DNA from: Fibrobacter sp. UBA4375
GTDB lineage: Bacteria; Fibrobacterota; Fibrobacteria; Fibrobacterales; Fibrobacteraceae
Length of the DNA stretch: 64,000 nt
Assembly: GCA_002391195.1 (NCBI GenBank)
Contig: DGRZ01000078.1
Span: 1-64,000, forward strand
Reading direction: 5' to 3'
Shown: positions 40,515 through 50,287 of the stretch, piece after piece
How positions within the stretch are numbered: the stretch's first letter is position 1
Layout of the letters: each line of letters opens with the position of its first letter
The notes under the pieces: model-generated
What the model was told of the DNA's origin: nothing
The model's database searches: none
What the model saw: the letters and a program-made list of their open reading frames with translations, nothing else
Position numbers and translations under genes: made by a program

Positions 40515-40760
40515 ATGGCTCTCGACAAGTCGGCGCTCAAAGCGTCTCTCATTGAGATAATGAAAACAGACGGAAATACGCCTGAATCCGCTGCGGATGC
40601 GTTGGCAAACGCCATCGATACCTACGTGCGGGGAGCCGAAGTGACGATTACTGCGCTCCCGAACGAAGTGTCTGTGGTTGGGTCTCCGACTGCACAGGCC
40701 AATGCCGTACCGTTAACTTTGAAGGGTGGTGACGCCACGCACACGGGCGGGCTTTCGTAG
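40515..40760 (+). CDS. Small baseplate-cluster protein
   Basis: 81 residues: helical N-terminus (DKSALKASLIEIMKTDGNTP) and Gly/Thr-rich end (LKGGDATHTGGLS). Possibly a spike-tip or PAAR-substitute; not recognised. Confidence 0.5.
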   Translation: MALDKSALKASLIEIMKTDGNTPESAADALANAIDTYVRGAEVTITALPNEVSVVGSPTAQANAVPLTLKGGDATHTGGLS

Positions 40761-40820
40761 CTAAAAAATCTTGTGTCAAAATCGGCCTTTACTATGTAAG
40801 GGCTGTTTATTTTTATTGCG

Positions 40821-41279
40821 ATGAGCGACCTTGCTTTGTATCGCAGAAGTTCTGGTGATTTTGACCTTGCCTTCGATGAAGTCAAAGGTGATTTGCTGAC
40901 TTCTGACAGCCTTGAAAATGCTGTCGTGATATCGATTGGAACTTACGCCCGCGAACGTAATCTTGGCAAAGTTGCGAATCTTAAACCGAATGTCGGTGGA
41001 TGGTGGGGCGATGCCCTTTCTGAAAAAGGGAATCTTGGCGGGTATCTTTACGAGGCTTTTCCTGGAAAACTGACCGGGGTGACGGCACGATCGGTTGAAA
41101 ACCTGATTTCCGAAGCTCTGTCGTGGATGGTTGAGGATGGCGTTGCTAAGTCTGTCGGCTGTAAAGCTGAAGTCGCCGATGAAGAAACGATGAATATCAC
41201 AGTCACTATTCATCGACCTGATGGTAATGACGACGCTTATGCTTACGAAATAAAGTGGATGGCTACTGATGGAATTTAA
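40821..41279 (+). CDS. Baseplate wedge protein GP46-like
   Basis: 152 residues. GDLLTSDSLENAVVISIGTY and GGWWGDALSEKGN match the Mu gp46/gpW-like family. Overlaps the gp47-like gene by 11 bases. Confidence 0.85.
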   Translation: MSDLALYRRSSGDFDLAFDEVKGDLLTSDSLENAVVISIGTYARERNLGKVANLKPNVGGWWGDALSEKGNLGGYLYEAFPGKLTGVTARSVENLISEALSWMVEDGVAKSVGCKAEVADEETMNITVTIHRPDGNDDAYAYEIKWMATDGI

Positions 41280-42420
41280 GAGCTTACAGGAACTTATTCG
41301 TATCGTCGAAAATGCTTTGGCGATTCAGTTTTTCGGCCAGTCTACAGTGTTGCGCAAGACCGTGTTGAAGGTTCTTGCGCATGTGCTTGGCGGGGCCTTG
41401 TACATGGTGATTTTGATTGCGAAACGGATTTGGAAAAATCGCTTCGTTTCTACGTGCGATGTGTCTGCTCTCGAAGGCTTTGGTACTGAATACGGAATCC
41501 CGCACAAGGTGCCGTTAAAATCTTCCGGAACGGCTGCTGTTACTTTGGAAGAAGGTGTTTCTACGGTCACGATTCCGCAGGGGACTGTTTTGGTCGATGA
41601 GGAATCGGGGATTGAGTATGAAGTGCCTAATGATGTTATGGTTGACTCTGAACATGTCGGTATCCCTATTGTTGCGTTGGATGTCGGTAAGGACTCTGAT
41701 CTGGGCGAAGGCGTGCCTTTGACGTTTAGGGATGGTGCAGTTGCTGGCGTCGCCTCTGTTGTGTCCGAGTTGATATCCGGTGGTGTTGCGGATCCTGTTG
41801 AAGTTGATGGTAATATCCAGGTGTGGGGTGAATTGGCGGAAGACTATCGTGCCCGCCTTTTGAATCGCATCCAAAACCCTGTGCATGGCGGTGCCGCGAA
41901 CGACTATTATGGTTGGGCGACGAAGTTTTCATTTGTTACGGACGCGTTTATTTTTCCGAATCAGCCCGAAACCAACTCGGTAAGCGTCGCTTTGGCGAAT
42001 TATAATTCTGCAAACATCGTGCCGACGGAAGATCAAGTTGCCGAAGTGAAGTCTTATATCGAAGATGATACCCGTAGACCGGTCACTGCCGATGTGCGTG
42101 TGTTTGCGGTGACACCGGTTCCCGTTACGATTACCGCGTCGGTAGCTCCTTACAATCAGTATGTGCGTGAAAGCGTTACGACTGCGATTAAACAGTATTT
42201 GCAAAAAATGCAACCTGGAACTTCTGTTGATTTCGAAACGTTGCGGTTGCATGTGCTGTCGAACTCTACTGCGAAAAATTTCTTTATTCAGTCGGTGACG
42301 AAAAGCGGTTCCCAGGTCCAGGTGCTCGAAATGGACTTGGATTTCTCTGGTGAAAGTCCGGTTGCCGAAGTTTCGAAAATTGAAGCTGGTGGAATCAATC
42401 TTCTGAACGGAGATGTGTAG
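41269..42420 (+). CDS. Baseplate J-like protein (Mu gp47)
   Basis: 383 residues. EEGVSTVTIPQGTVLVDEES, then NPVHGGAANDYYGWATKF and VTADVRVFAVTPVPVTITA are classic gpJ/gp47 segments. Links baseplate wedge to fibres. One-base overlap with next gene. Confidence 0.9.
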   Translation: MEFKSLQELIRIVENALAIQFFGQSTVLRKTVLKVLAHVLGGALYMVILIAKRIWKNRFVSTCDVSALEGFGTEYGIPHKVPLKSSGTAAVTLEEGVSTVTIPQGTVLVDEESGIEYEVPNDVMVDSEHVGIPIVALDVGKDSDLGEGVPLTFRDGAVAGVASVVSELISGGVADPVEVDGNIQVWGELAEDYRARLLNRIQNPVHGGAANDYYGWATKFSFVTDAFIFPNQPETNSVSVALANYNSANIVPTEDQVAEVKSYIEDDTRRPVTADVRVFAVTPVPVTITASVAPYNQYVRESVTTAIKQYLQKMQPGTSVDFETLRLHVLSNSTAKNFFIQSVTKSGSQVQVLEMDLDFSGESPVAEVSKIEAGGINLLNGDV

Positions 42421-43616
42421 TGCTTTCGGTTCAGCAAATAAGTCCGCTGCGTGTAAACCAAGGTGGCTCGGTCTATGTCTTTGGATCGGGCTTTGATTAC
42501 AAGTGCAAGGTTTTGGCTGACAACGGGACTCCTTCTCAGATTGCCGAACTATCCATTCTTGATTACGACGAAGCGTATCTTGAATTTGTTGCGCCGAAAG
42601 AATCGGGCTCTTACGATGTGCTTGTCGTTCGCGAAAATATCTTGTTTGGCCGATTTGCGCTTACTGTAGTTGCTCTGCGAGAATTGAATGTTTGGAATGT
42701 TGCTAGGCGTGATAATGTCGTGCGTGACGGCGTTGATTATGAAAATGAAGAATTTCGAAGCGCCCTTTTGGGATTGCTGCCGCGCGGGTTCGCCTGGTTT
42801 AAGGGTAAAGCCGGAAATTGGTGGAAGCTTTTTGCAGGTTTTTCTCTTGGTTTTTCTGCGGTGTACAAAATTTTGTGCGACCTTGTCTTTGAATCTAGTC
42901 CTGCAAAAACGACGTCCTACGAAACATGGGAACGTGAGCTGGGGTTTCCGATTAAAGGCCTTGAACAGTCTACTGACGCAAGGCGTCTTGAAGAAATCTT
43001 TCGAGTTGCCCGGAAAAAGGGTGGTGCGACCGTTCCGTATTTTAAAAGCCTTGCGGCGCTGTTTGGCTTGCGGGCTGAAGTGTACGAATACTGGAATCCT
43101 GAACATAGGTCTCATTTTGAAGGCGTAGATTTTGGCGGCGATGACCCCAATTTTTACTGGATGATTGCTGTCGAAGGCAGTGCCGAAGACTGGCATATTT
43201 GCACTTGCAACGATGCTTGCAATGACTATCTGCAGGAGTGGAGCAATGTTCCTGCCGAAGCGATGTTTGAAAAGTTAAAACCGGCTCACACAAAGCTGCT
43301 TTGCTCCTATGTAGATGTCGATATAGAGTTGGTTCTTGTTGATGACCAGAATAACGTTTTAAGGGCATCAAACAATGTCCCGCTTGTGGCTTCTGTCAGA
43401 AGTTCAGACATCGGTTATACAGGTACTATTGAACTTGAGGACGGCACTGTGGTTCGCACGGTCCGCATCAAGGACCTGCCGGACGGGGCCGACACCAACG
43501 GCTACATGGTGCGGGATTCCGATACCGAGGGCACGGTCAAGAGCCGCGCCCTTGACGAGGCGGGGCTTGACGACCTGTGGAATTCCACGCCTGCGGAAGG
43601 CGATGGGGAGGGCTAG
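42420..43616 (+). CDS. Tail protein gp48/I-like with N-terminal IPT/TIG domain
   Basis: 398 residues, twice the Mu protein. Residues 1-85 form an IPT/TIG-like Ig domain (ISPLRVNQGGSVYVFGSGFD). Residues about 105-330 are the gp48/DUF2313 domain (SALLGLLPRGFAWFKGKAGN). A G+C-rich C-terminal segment from about 43440 has different codon use. GTG start within TAGTG. Confidence 0.82.
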   Translation: MLSVQQISPLRVNQGGSVYVFGSGFDYKCKVLADNGTPSQIAELSILDYDEAYLEFVAPKESGSYDVLVVRENILFGRFALTVVALRELNVWNVARRDNVVRDGVDYENEEFRSALLGLLPRGFAWFKGKAGNWWKLFAGFSLGFSAVYKILCDLVFESSPAKTTSYETWERELGFPIKGLEQSTDARRLEEIFRVARKKGGATVPYFKSLAALFGLRAEVYEYWNPEHRSHFEGVDFGGDDPNFYWMIAVEGSAEDWHICTCNDACNDYLQEWSNVPAEAMFEKLKPAHTKLLCSYVDVDIELVLVDDQNNVLRASNNVPLVASVRSSDIGYTGTIELEDGTVVRTVRIKDLPDGADTNGYMVRDSDTEGTVKSRALDEAGLDDLWNSTPAEGDGEG

Positions 43617-43622
43617 GCGACT

Positions 43623-43874
43623 ATGGCAACGGAACAGCAGCAGGCAAGGCAGCCGATTGATACCGAGGCGATGAGGGCGCTCATAGCCAAGATCAAGCGC
43701 GAGGTAGGCGACGAGGCCTCGGCAAGGGAAATCGGTGACGAGTTGCTGGCGATGCAGATAGAGGAGGCTTCCGCCCAGACCGACTGGGACCAGGGCGACG
43801 CCTCCAAGATAGACTATCTCAAGAACAAGCCGACACCCATAACCGACGCGGACATAGACGCTCTTTTCATTTAA
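43623..43874 (+). CDS. Small fibre-associated protein
   Basis: 83 acidic residues with the fibre-type WDQGDASKIDYLKNKPT motif and the end ITDADIDALFI, which resembles the end of the next large fibre. Possibly a fibre adaptor. Confidence 0.55.
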   Translation: MATEQQQARQPIDTEAMRALIAKIKREVGDEASAREIGDELLAMQIEEASAQTDWDQGDASKIDYLKNKPTPITDADIDALFI

Positions 43875-43883
43875 GGAGTAAGA

Positions 43884-44093
43884 ATGAAAAAATTATTGAA
43901 GGAAATCTTCGGAAAACTCGAATGGGACGACTGGGTATTTGTCGCGATTCCCGCTGTCCTGTTCACACCTGGCGTGATTTACGGATTTTGCAACGGAGAA
44001 ACGGACACGGCTTTAGGGCTGCTTGTCGGCGAGTTGTTCTTTGTGGTTCTCCTGATCCTTGCGACTACACTCCATGACAAAATGTACGGATAG
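43884..44093 (+). CDS. Small two-TM protein (holin-like?)
   Basis: 69 residues with hydrophobic stretches at about 17-35 and 43-63. AAGGAG site. It lies among fibre genes. Holin or moron; undecided. Confidence 0.5.
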   Translation: MKKLLKEIFGKLEWDDWVFVAIPAVLFTPGVIYGFCNGETDTALGLLVGELFFVVLLILATTLHDKMYG

Positions 44094-44104
44094 GAGAAAA
44101 ATTT

Positions 44105-45862
44105 ATGGCAAAGTTTCTCGATTATCAAGGATTGACCCAGTTCTGGGCGAAGGTCAAGACGTGGGTCTACACCGCGGTCACGACCAATTCCCCGAGCAAG
44201 TCCAAGACCGTCACCGGGATGCAGGACGGCAAGGTCACCTACGGCGACATCGGCATTGATGCGTCCCAGGTGGAGACCGGCACGATTCCCATCACCCGTG
44301 GCGGCACTGGGTCAGGGACTGCAGCTGGGGCGCGTAGCAACCTCGACGTGTATTCCAAGTCCGAGACCGAGTCGCTGGTAGCAGGGCGTATCGTCATAGT
44401 GCAGACGCTCCCGGCGACAGGCCAGGCTGGCGTCATCTACTACGTCGGCCCGAGCGGCAGCGGCGACGACCAGTACGAGGAATACATCTGGGACAAGGAC
44501 GACGCACAGTTCCACAAGGTCGGCGAGAAGTCGCTGGACCTCTCCGAGTACGTCAATGACCTCGTGACTAGCGGCACTGGCGACTACGTCATCAGCGTGA
44601 CCAAGAGCGGGCAGCAGATCATCGTCCAGAAAGGGAGCCTCCCTTCCGCTTCCACATCGCAGAAGGGCATCGTCCAGCTCGCTGGCAGCATCGGGGCGAC
44701 CGTAGCCTCCGAGAACAACAAGGCGGCCACCGAGAAGGCGGTCAGGGATGCTATCAACGCCCTGGACTCCAACAAGACGAGTACCGACGGCACCAACGTC
44801 CAGGTCAAGGTCACTGTCACCGACGGCAAGGTCACAGCGGTCAACATCACCACGGACAACACCGAGAACAAGAACAACAAGGTCAATGCGTGGAGCGCGA
44901 CCACGACAGATGCCCACTACCCGAGCGAGAAACTCGTGAAGACGTCCTTGGACGGCAAGGCAGACAAGGTCAATGGCGCCACAGTAGGGAACTTTGCCAC
45001 GTTCGACTCGAACGGGAACATCGCTGACGCAGGGAAGAGCGAAAGCAGCCTCTCTGTCCTCGAAGCGACCAAGCTCAAGACGGCCCGCAGCATCGACGGC
45101 GTGTCGTTCGACGGGTCCGCCAACGTCCATCACTTTGGATCGTGCGCCACTGCAGCGGCGACGGCAGCAAAGACGGTCACTCTCGACGACTCCATGGCGT
45201 TCACCCTTGAGAAGGGTGCGTCCGTGTTCGTCAAGTTCCAGTACGCAAACGGGGTCGCCAGCCCCACCCTGAACGTCAACGGTACGGGTGCCAAGAACAT
45301 CTACCGCTATGGCACCACCGCGCCTAGCACCACCGCGAAGACTTCGTGGCAGGCAGGATCCGTCGTCCACCTCGTCTATGACGGTACGTATTGGCAGATG
45401 GTCGGCTGGCTCAATGACGACACTACGTACTCAAACGCCTCGCTAGGCCAAGGCTACGGCACCTGCTCTACCGCAGAAGCGACTGCCGCGAAGGTGGTCA
45501 CGCTCTCGAGCTACACGCTCGTCACGGGCGGCATCGTTGCGGTCAAGTTCACCTACGGCCTCTGCGCGTCCGCGACAATGAACATCAACTCCAAGGGCGC
45601 GAAGAACATCTTCATCCATGGGGCTGCCGCTACCTCGACCACGTGCAAGGAGGTCAAGGCTGGGGACATCGCGTACTTCATCTACGACGGCACCCAGTAC
45701 CAGTTCCTCGGGACCGACCGCATGGAGAAGGGCGCAGTCGAGGGGTTCTCCGACACTGGCACTGCTGGGATCGACGCTAAGGTCCAGTACGAGAAGGGCG
45801 ACGGCACCAAAGGCGACCTGATGGTGGCGATAACCGACGCGGAAATCAACGCATTGACTTGA
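44105..45862 (+). CDS. Tail fibre protein 1
   Basis: 585 residues. N-terminus FLDYQGLTQFWAKVKTW, collagen-free beta-rich repeats, TRGGTGSGTAAGARSNLDV (phage fibre motif), YPSEKLVKTSLDGKAD, and two similar receptor-type repeats (about 350-440 and 450-540). Ends ITDAEINALT. Paralogous to fibre 2. Confidence 0.8.
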   Translation: MAKFLDYQGLTQFWAKVKTWVYTAVTTNSPSKSKTVTGMQDGKVTYGDIGIDASQVETGTIPITRGGTGSGTAAGARSNLDVYSKSETESLVAGRIVIVQTLPATGQAGVIYYVGPSGSGDDQYEEYIWDKDDAQFHKVGEKSLDLSEYVNDLVTSGTGDYVISVTKSGQQIIVQKGSLPSASTSQKGIVQLAGSIGATVASENNKAATEKAVRDAINALDSNKTSTDGTNVQVKVTVTDGKVTAVNITTDNTENKNNKVNAWSATTTDAHYPSEKLVKTSLDGKADKVNGATVGNFATFDSNGNIADAGKSESSLSVLEATKLKTARSIDGVSFDGSANVHHFGSCATAAATAAKTVTLDDSMAFTLEKGASVFVKFQYANGVASPTLNVNGTGAKNIYRYGTTAPSTTAKTSWQAGSVVHLVYDGTYWQMVGWLNDDTTYSNASLGQGYGTCSTAEATAAKVVTLSSYTLVTGGIVAVKFTYGLCASATMNINSKGAKNIFIHGAAATSTTCKEVKAGDIAYFIYDGTQYQFLGTDRMEKGAVEGFSDTGTAGIDAKVQYEKGDGTKGDLMVAITDAEINALT

Positions 45863-45878
45863 TGGGGAGTGTAGGGCG

Positions 45879-48038
45879 ATGAGCAGCAAGTTTCTTGACA
45901 AGACCGGGCTGGACACGCTGTGGGCTAAGATAAAGTCCACGTTCCAGACGTTGGGCAACCTGGTGACGACATCGACTGGATGGGGCAGCACGCCCTCCGA
46001 CACCAAGTACCCGAGCGAGAAGCTGGTCAAGACAAGCCTCGATGCGAAAGCGACCGATAGTGCAGTTCTTCATAAGGCCGGACTTGAAACAGTATCGGGT
46101 CAAAAATGGTTCGAGGGTGGCTTTTGCGTATTCAATAAATCGAATGTAGGATATGGGCATTATACATTGCCTGAAACTGGTAAAGGAGCCGACTACAATA
46201 ATTGGCCTGAAGAATATAAGGACGGCGCTCATTTCCGTGAGTGGCGCTTGTCATTCAACACTGGTATCAATTTTTGGGGCAAGTTGCGAATAACGATTGT
46301 AACTTCGTATTCGTCGTTTAATGCGTCTGGTAGCATACAGAAAACTATCAACTGCGCCTTCAATACGGTGAATGTTTTTAATAATACTGGATACTACAAT
46401 GACCTTGGAATAAACTCGGAAAAAGAATTCAGAATCAGTGACCTTATATGGAACAACACGACTGCGTGTTGGGAAATCAAGATTCACTCTATAAAACCAA
46501 CATCAAACAATACCGTTCCTGTATTGTTGATTGAGTTTTGGACTTATTCGACAACAAATAGAGACTCTGCCCTTGGCATTCATTGGGTTTCTACCACTCC
46601 AGACATAGTAACCGATACTACTTACTACACCAAACGTTATGGCAACGCTTCTACGACACCTGGAACTGGCGGCGTGCAGTTTAATTGGGCTGACACGCCT
46701 GTACAACAGTCTCCGTACGGGGATGAGATTTTCAACCGGAGCCATACCATACCCGTCGGCAACGGCGGCACAGGCAAGACTACGGCTAAAGCTGCACAGA
46801 ATACACTTCTTGGTGGAATGAACAGCGTCTCTTCTGATGCTCCAGCTGACGCGAGCCTTGTTTTTAAATACGCAAGCCCAACTGACGCCGATGGTGCGGT
46901 ATTTACCAGACCTTTATCAAAAATATGGACATGGATAAAGAACCAAATCTCCTCCGTCCTGGGCCTCACTGAAACGTCCTACGGCGGCAACGCTGCCACG
47001 GCCACGACGGCTGCTGGCTACACCAGCGGAGGGGCCATCGATACGGCCCTGAAAGGCAAGCAAGACGGCCTTGGCATATCCTCCAGCGGAGACTCTGGCA
47101 AGTTCTTAAACCAGAAGGGCCAGTGGGCGGCACCATCAGGAACGGAACAGGTGAATGCGGACTGGGATGCAACTAGCGGAAAGGCTGAAATCTTGCACAA
47201 GCCGCAGAACCTGGTGCAGGACGCCAGCTACGTCCACACGGACAACAACTACACCACAACGGACAAAAACAAGGTGGCCTCCGCCGTACAGCCGGGCAAC
47301 CTCGGCACCGCCGCCTACAAGAACGTGCCGACTAGTGGCGACGCAAGCACGACGCAGGTGGTCTTGGGGAGCGACTCCAGGCTTACGCGTTCCGTCTGGT
47401 CAGGTGGCAGCACTGCAGTTTGCGGGTATAAAATATGCACCACATCACAGATTGTCGGGAGATCTGGGCAAACATCCAATATATACGCCATCGTGATGGG
47501 TTCAATGTGCTTGACAAACAAATACGCAGCGCAACCACATGGCTCCGATTCATCTGGCGTTAATGGAGCCTTGGCAATGGGCTCATTCATGATATGGTGT
47601 GAAGGCAAACCAGACGGTACACTTACCGCGCGTGCGAGATTATTCTCCTCCGATGCCGCCTTGAACAATGCTGACATTGCGCTTTGCAAAAAATATGTAA
47701 ACGGCGCCGTCGAGTGGTTTGTGGCCTTCGGCCCGTGGACCAGTCCTAATGCAGTGACTACTTCCAGGGCATTCGGGATGTCCGTCTGCTTCGACTACGT
47801 CCAGAATGTCAATATTCCAGACACGCTTGAGGCCGTACCGAGCGGCTACGGATATGAGGATTACTACTTGCTGTGGAAGCACCCCTATCTTCAGGCCACG
47901 GAGCAAGGGGCCGGATCAAAAACTATACCAGTCTACGTCACTGCCAATGGTGAAGTTAAGAAGTGCAAGAAGCTAGTGCAGGCGGTCACGAACATAGACA
48001 CATCCACCATGGACCCCGATGTCCTTTACGTGATGTAG
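45879..48038 (+). CDS. Tail fibre protein 2
   Basis: 719 residues. Opens FLDKTGLDTLWAKIKSTF like fibre 1, repeats YPSEKLVKTSLDAKAT, and has GNGGTGKTTAKAAQNTLLGG mid-protein. The long central part is lower in G+C and unrelated to fibre 1, suggesting receptor-domain swapping. Confidence 0.8.
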   Translation: MSSKFLDKTGLDTLWAKIKSTFQTLGNLVTTSTGWGSTPSDTKYPSEKLVKTSLDAKATDSAVLHKAGLETVSGQKWFEGGFCVFNKSNVGYGHYTLPETGKGADYNNWPEEYKDGAHFREWRLSFNTGINFWGKLRITIVTSYSSFNASGSIQKTINCAFNTVNVFNNTGYYNDLGINSEKEFRISDLIWNNTTACWEIKIHSIKPTSNNTVPVLLIEFWTYSTTNRDSALGIHWVSTTPDIVTDTTYYTKRYGNASTTPGTGGVQFNWADTPVQQSPYGDEIFNRSHTIPVGNGGTGKTTAKAAQNTLLGGMNSVSSDAPADASLVFKYASPTDADGAVFTRPLSKIWTWIKNQISSVLGLTETSYGGNAATATTAAGYTSGGAIDTALKGKQDGLGISSSGDSGKFLNQKGQWAAPSGTEQVNADWDATSGKAEILHKPQNLVQDASYVHTDNNYTTTDKNKVASAVQPGNLGTAAYKNVPTSGDASTTQVVLGSDSRLTRSVWSGGSTAVCGYKICTTSQIVGRSGQTSNIYAIVMGSMCLTNKYAAQPHGSDSSGVNGALAMGSFMIWCEGKPDGTLTARARLFSSDAALNNADIALCKKYVNGAVEWFVAFGPWTSPNAVTTSRAFGMSVCFDYVQNVNIPDTLEAVPSGYGYEDYYLLWKHPYLQATEQGAGSKTIPVYVTANGEVKKCKKLVQAVTNIDTSTMDPDVLYVM

Positions 48039-48049
48039 GAGGTGGCGGC

Positions 48050-48802
48050 ATGGCTTATGCAATACAACACACCGATCCTACTACTGGAGTGACAAAAGAT
48101 CACTACACCCTTTCGCTTCGCAAGTATTCCAGCTACGTCAAGGTGCCGCAGCTCTTTTTTGGAAATAAGCCGATACTGCAAAGTGCCCGGCCTCTCGCAA
48201 ATTCCCCCAAAGTTTCCGGGACAAAGTGGTGCTGTTTTTGTGCCGACCCGACAAAAGCCATAGCGCAGCACAATATTGACGACTACGCATTGGGAGGCAG
48301 TAATGGTGACTTGCGTATCATCGCAGGGCTCACGAACTACAAAAAGACCGACAAGGGCAGCGGCCTCACGGTTTCCGTGAAGGGGATAAGGAACAACAGC
48401 GGAACGGTCTATTCGCAGGCTTGGAGCGAAGCCTCGCTGCGTATAACTAGGACCTCGATTTCGACCAATTACCTCAATGTGTTCACATGGGCGGCTTTTG
48501 CTGGAGCTTGTACCGGAGTTAGCGATAACTTTGCCTGGTGGACAAACGATGCCGATACGGTCAACGTCCAGAGCTCCGGATCATATCCATATAGAGAGTC
48601 GTATGTGTTTGATACATCTACAAATGTCGACGGCATAACGTGGAGAATAGTCCACCGTTGGGGAACCATCAAGAAAGCGACCAGCGGGACTTATCTGTAC
48701 GTGGCTGCACCGTGGGGACTTATTCGTTCTTCGACGGCTCCCTCAGTTACGGGCTGGGGCATAATTCTTGAGCCGACGAACAGCAACCCTTACCCGGTAT
48801 AG
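48050..48802 (+). CDS. Tail fibre-associated protein
   Basis: 250 residues, Trp/Ser/Thr-rich beta protein, start after AGGAGG at ATG 48050. Could be a fibre tip or chaperone-like partner; not recognised. Confidence 0.5.
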   Translation: MAYAIQHTDPTTGVTKDHYTLSLRKYSSYVKVPQLFFGNKPILQSARPLANSPKVSGTKWCCFCADPTKAIAQHNIDDYALGGSNGDLRIIAGLTNYKKTDKGSGLTVSVKGIRNNSGTVYSQAWSEASLRITRTSISTNYLNVFTWAAFAGACTGVSDNFAWWTNDADTVNVQSSGSYPYRESYVFDTSTNVDGITWRIVHRWGTIKKATSGTYLYVAAPWGLIRSSTAPSVTGWGIILEPTNSNPYPV

Positions 48803-48826
48803 AATTTTATAACAAGGAGATAAATC

Positions 48827-48895
48827 ATGGCAGAGAACGTAACAACGCTACTGGAGAAGTGGCAGAAACAGAAGCACTTTAAAACAATTGATTGA
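48827..48895 (+). CDS. 22-residue micro-ORF
   Basis: MAENVTTLLEKWQKQKHFKT.. after AAGGAGA. A single amphipathic helix between fibre genes. Confidence 0.4.
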   Translation: MAENVTTLLEKWQKQKHFKTID

Positions 48896-48909
48896 TAAAG
48901 GAGGAAAAA

Positions 48910-49980
48910 ATGAAAAGGATATCTACCGCTACGGCTGTTCAAAATCGATTTGTTGACGGAAACAAATCAACTGGTCAGAAAGCAACTCAGTTTAGTGCTG
49001 AGTGGTGTAATCAAATTCAAGAAGAAATTGCTGGTCTTCTTGAATCTAATGGGGTTACGTTGGGCGCTTCGGAAAACCAACTTGTTGCTTTATTTTCAAA
49101 AGTTTTTGCAGGTGGGTTTAACTCCATCCATATGTCGAAAGACGGCAGCACCATGGATGCTGACGGAGAGAAGCTCATCGTCACAAAGTCTACGCAGGGA
49201 GGCAACTACACGTCCAAGCTAGACAAGGACGGGATGATTGTAGGGTTCTCTACAATCGGCTATATCCGGTACGGACTCCGTAAGATTGAGTTCCTTGCCG
49301 CCGACGGTACGACCAAGGTAGGGGAGTTTTCCCTTGACAATGGCAAGTTCAAGTTCGATAAATCCGTCGACGTGACCGGGGATGTTGGTGCAAGCGGAAA
49401 GGTCGTATCTAGAGGAAAGGAGGTCAACTCCTACGGCGATACACTCCCGGCCGGAGGTAGCTACTTCAAGATTACCGACAGCGAGATTACGCTTGCAGAC
49501 GCTCCCGGCCAGTTCGGAAGTGCGGTGTTCAGAATATCCCTCAACGACGCACGAGCCGCCTTCAACGTCGTTGGAATCGGTATCCTGGAAGCTAGCAAGG
49601 TATCTGCTTCAGAGTATGCCGTCGGTTCGGAATGGAAAATCGGACTGAACGGCGGTCTCGCATTCAAAAAAGTGTCGGGCGGCAGCGAGTCTACGGTGGC
49701 AAGGTTCGTTGGCAACGACTTTGAAATGCTTAATGGATACATCCGAGGAAAGAACACGATACTTGCCACCTCGAACGTAGACCTGACATCGTCCGCATAT
49801 TCTTCTATCGCACTCGGAACCGAGCTCACGGTTGTCAACAACAGTTCGGCAACGATATCCGTGAAGTTTGCTTCTGATTTTACAGCCGAGAATATCGATG
49901 CCAGCTCTGCAAGAAAGTACGTCAAGAAGACAAGCGGATTCGCCAGGCTGATCGCACTTGACCCGACTGCAACGCACTAA
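48910..49980 (+). CDS. Phage tail-fibre/appendage protein
   Basis: 356 residues. Helical N-terminus (VDGNKSTGQKATQFSAEWCN) typical of fibre attachment domains, then a beta-helix with repeated GKFKFDKSVDVTGDVGASGK pattern. Start at 48910 set by GGAGG; the upstream ATG is less likely. Confidence 0.65.
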   Translation: MKRISTATAVQNRFVDGNKSTGQKATQFSAEWCNQIQEEIAGLLESNGVTLGASENQLVALFSKVFAGGFNSIHMSKDGSTMDADGEKLIVTKSTQGGNYTSKLDKDGMIVGFSTIGYIRYGLRKIEFLAADGTTKVGEFSLDNGKFKFDKSVDVTGDVGASGKVVSRGKEVNSYGDTLPAGGSYFKITDSEITLADAPGQFGSAVFRISLNDARAAFNVVGIGILEASKVSASEYAVGSEWKIGLNGGLAFKKVSGGSESTVARFVGNDFEMLNGYIRGKNTILATSNVDLTSSAYSSIALGTELTVVNNSSATISVKFASDFTAENIDASSARKYVKKTSGFARLIALDPTATH

Positions 49981-49990
49981 AGGATATGCA

Positions 49991-50287
49991 ATGACCGACT
50001 TCATTTCCATACTGACGACCAACGCTCCCTCTTGGGGGGTTACCCTAACCATTATCATTGCGTTGCTTGTCGTCGCAGTGGTGCTTCTTAACCGTGACAA
50101 CCGCAGACAGGACGCCGAAATCGAGAAGATGAAGGCAAACATCGAAGAGCGCTTCAAAAAAATCGAAGCAGACAAGAAAGAGGCCGAGCGTGTCTTGGAC
50201 TCCAAGCTCGACCAGATTTTCGATAAGGTCAACTCGATGGCGGCTGACGTTGCCGTGCTGAAGGACCGGGACGAGAGACAGAAATGA
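49991..50287 (+). CDS. Holin-like single-TM coiled-coil protein
   Basis: 98 residues: periplasm-side N-terminus, one hydrophobic segment (about 17-36), then a long charged coiled coil. Sits at the head of the putative lysis cluster; size and layout suit a type III holin or spanin-like protein. Confidence 0.6.
   Translation: MTDFISILTTNAPSWGVTLTIIIALLVVAVVLLNRDNRRQDAEIEKMKANIEERFKKIEADKKEAERVLDSKLDQIFDKVNSMAADVAVLKDRDERQK

Noticed and set aside
44312..45370. Long minus-strand frame opposite fibre 1
   Set aside because: Fibre 1 has fibre motifs and matching neighbours; the reverse frame is Val/Asp/Arg-biased noise.
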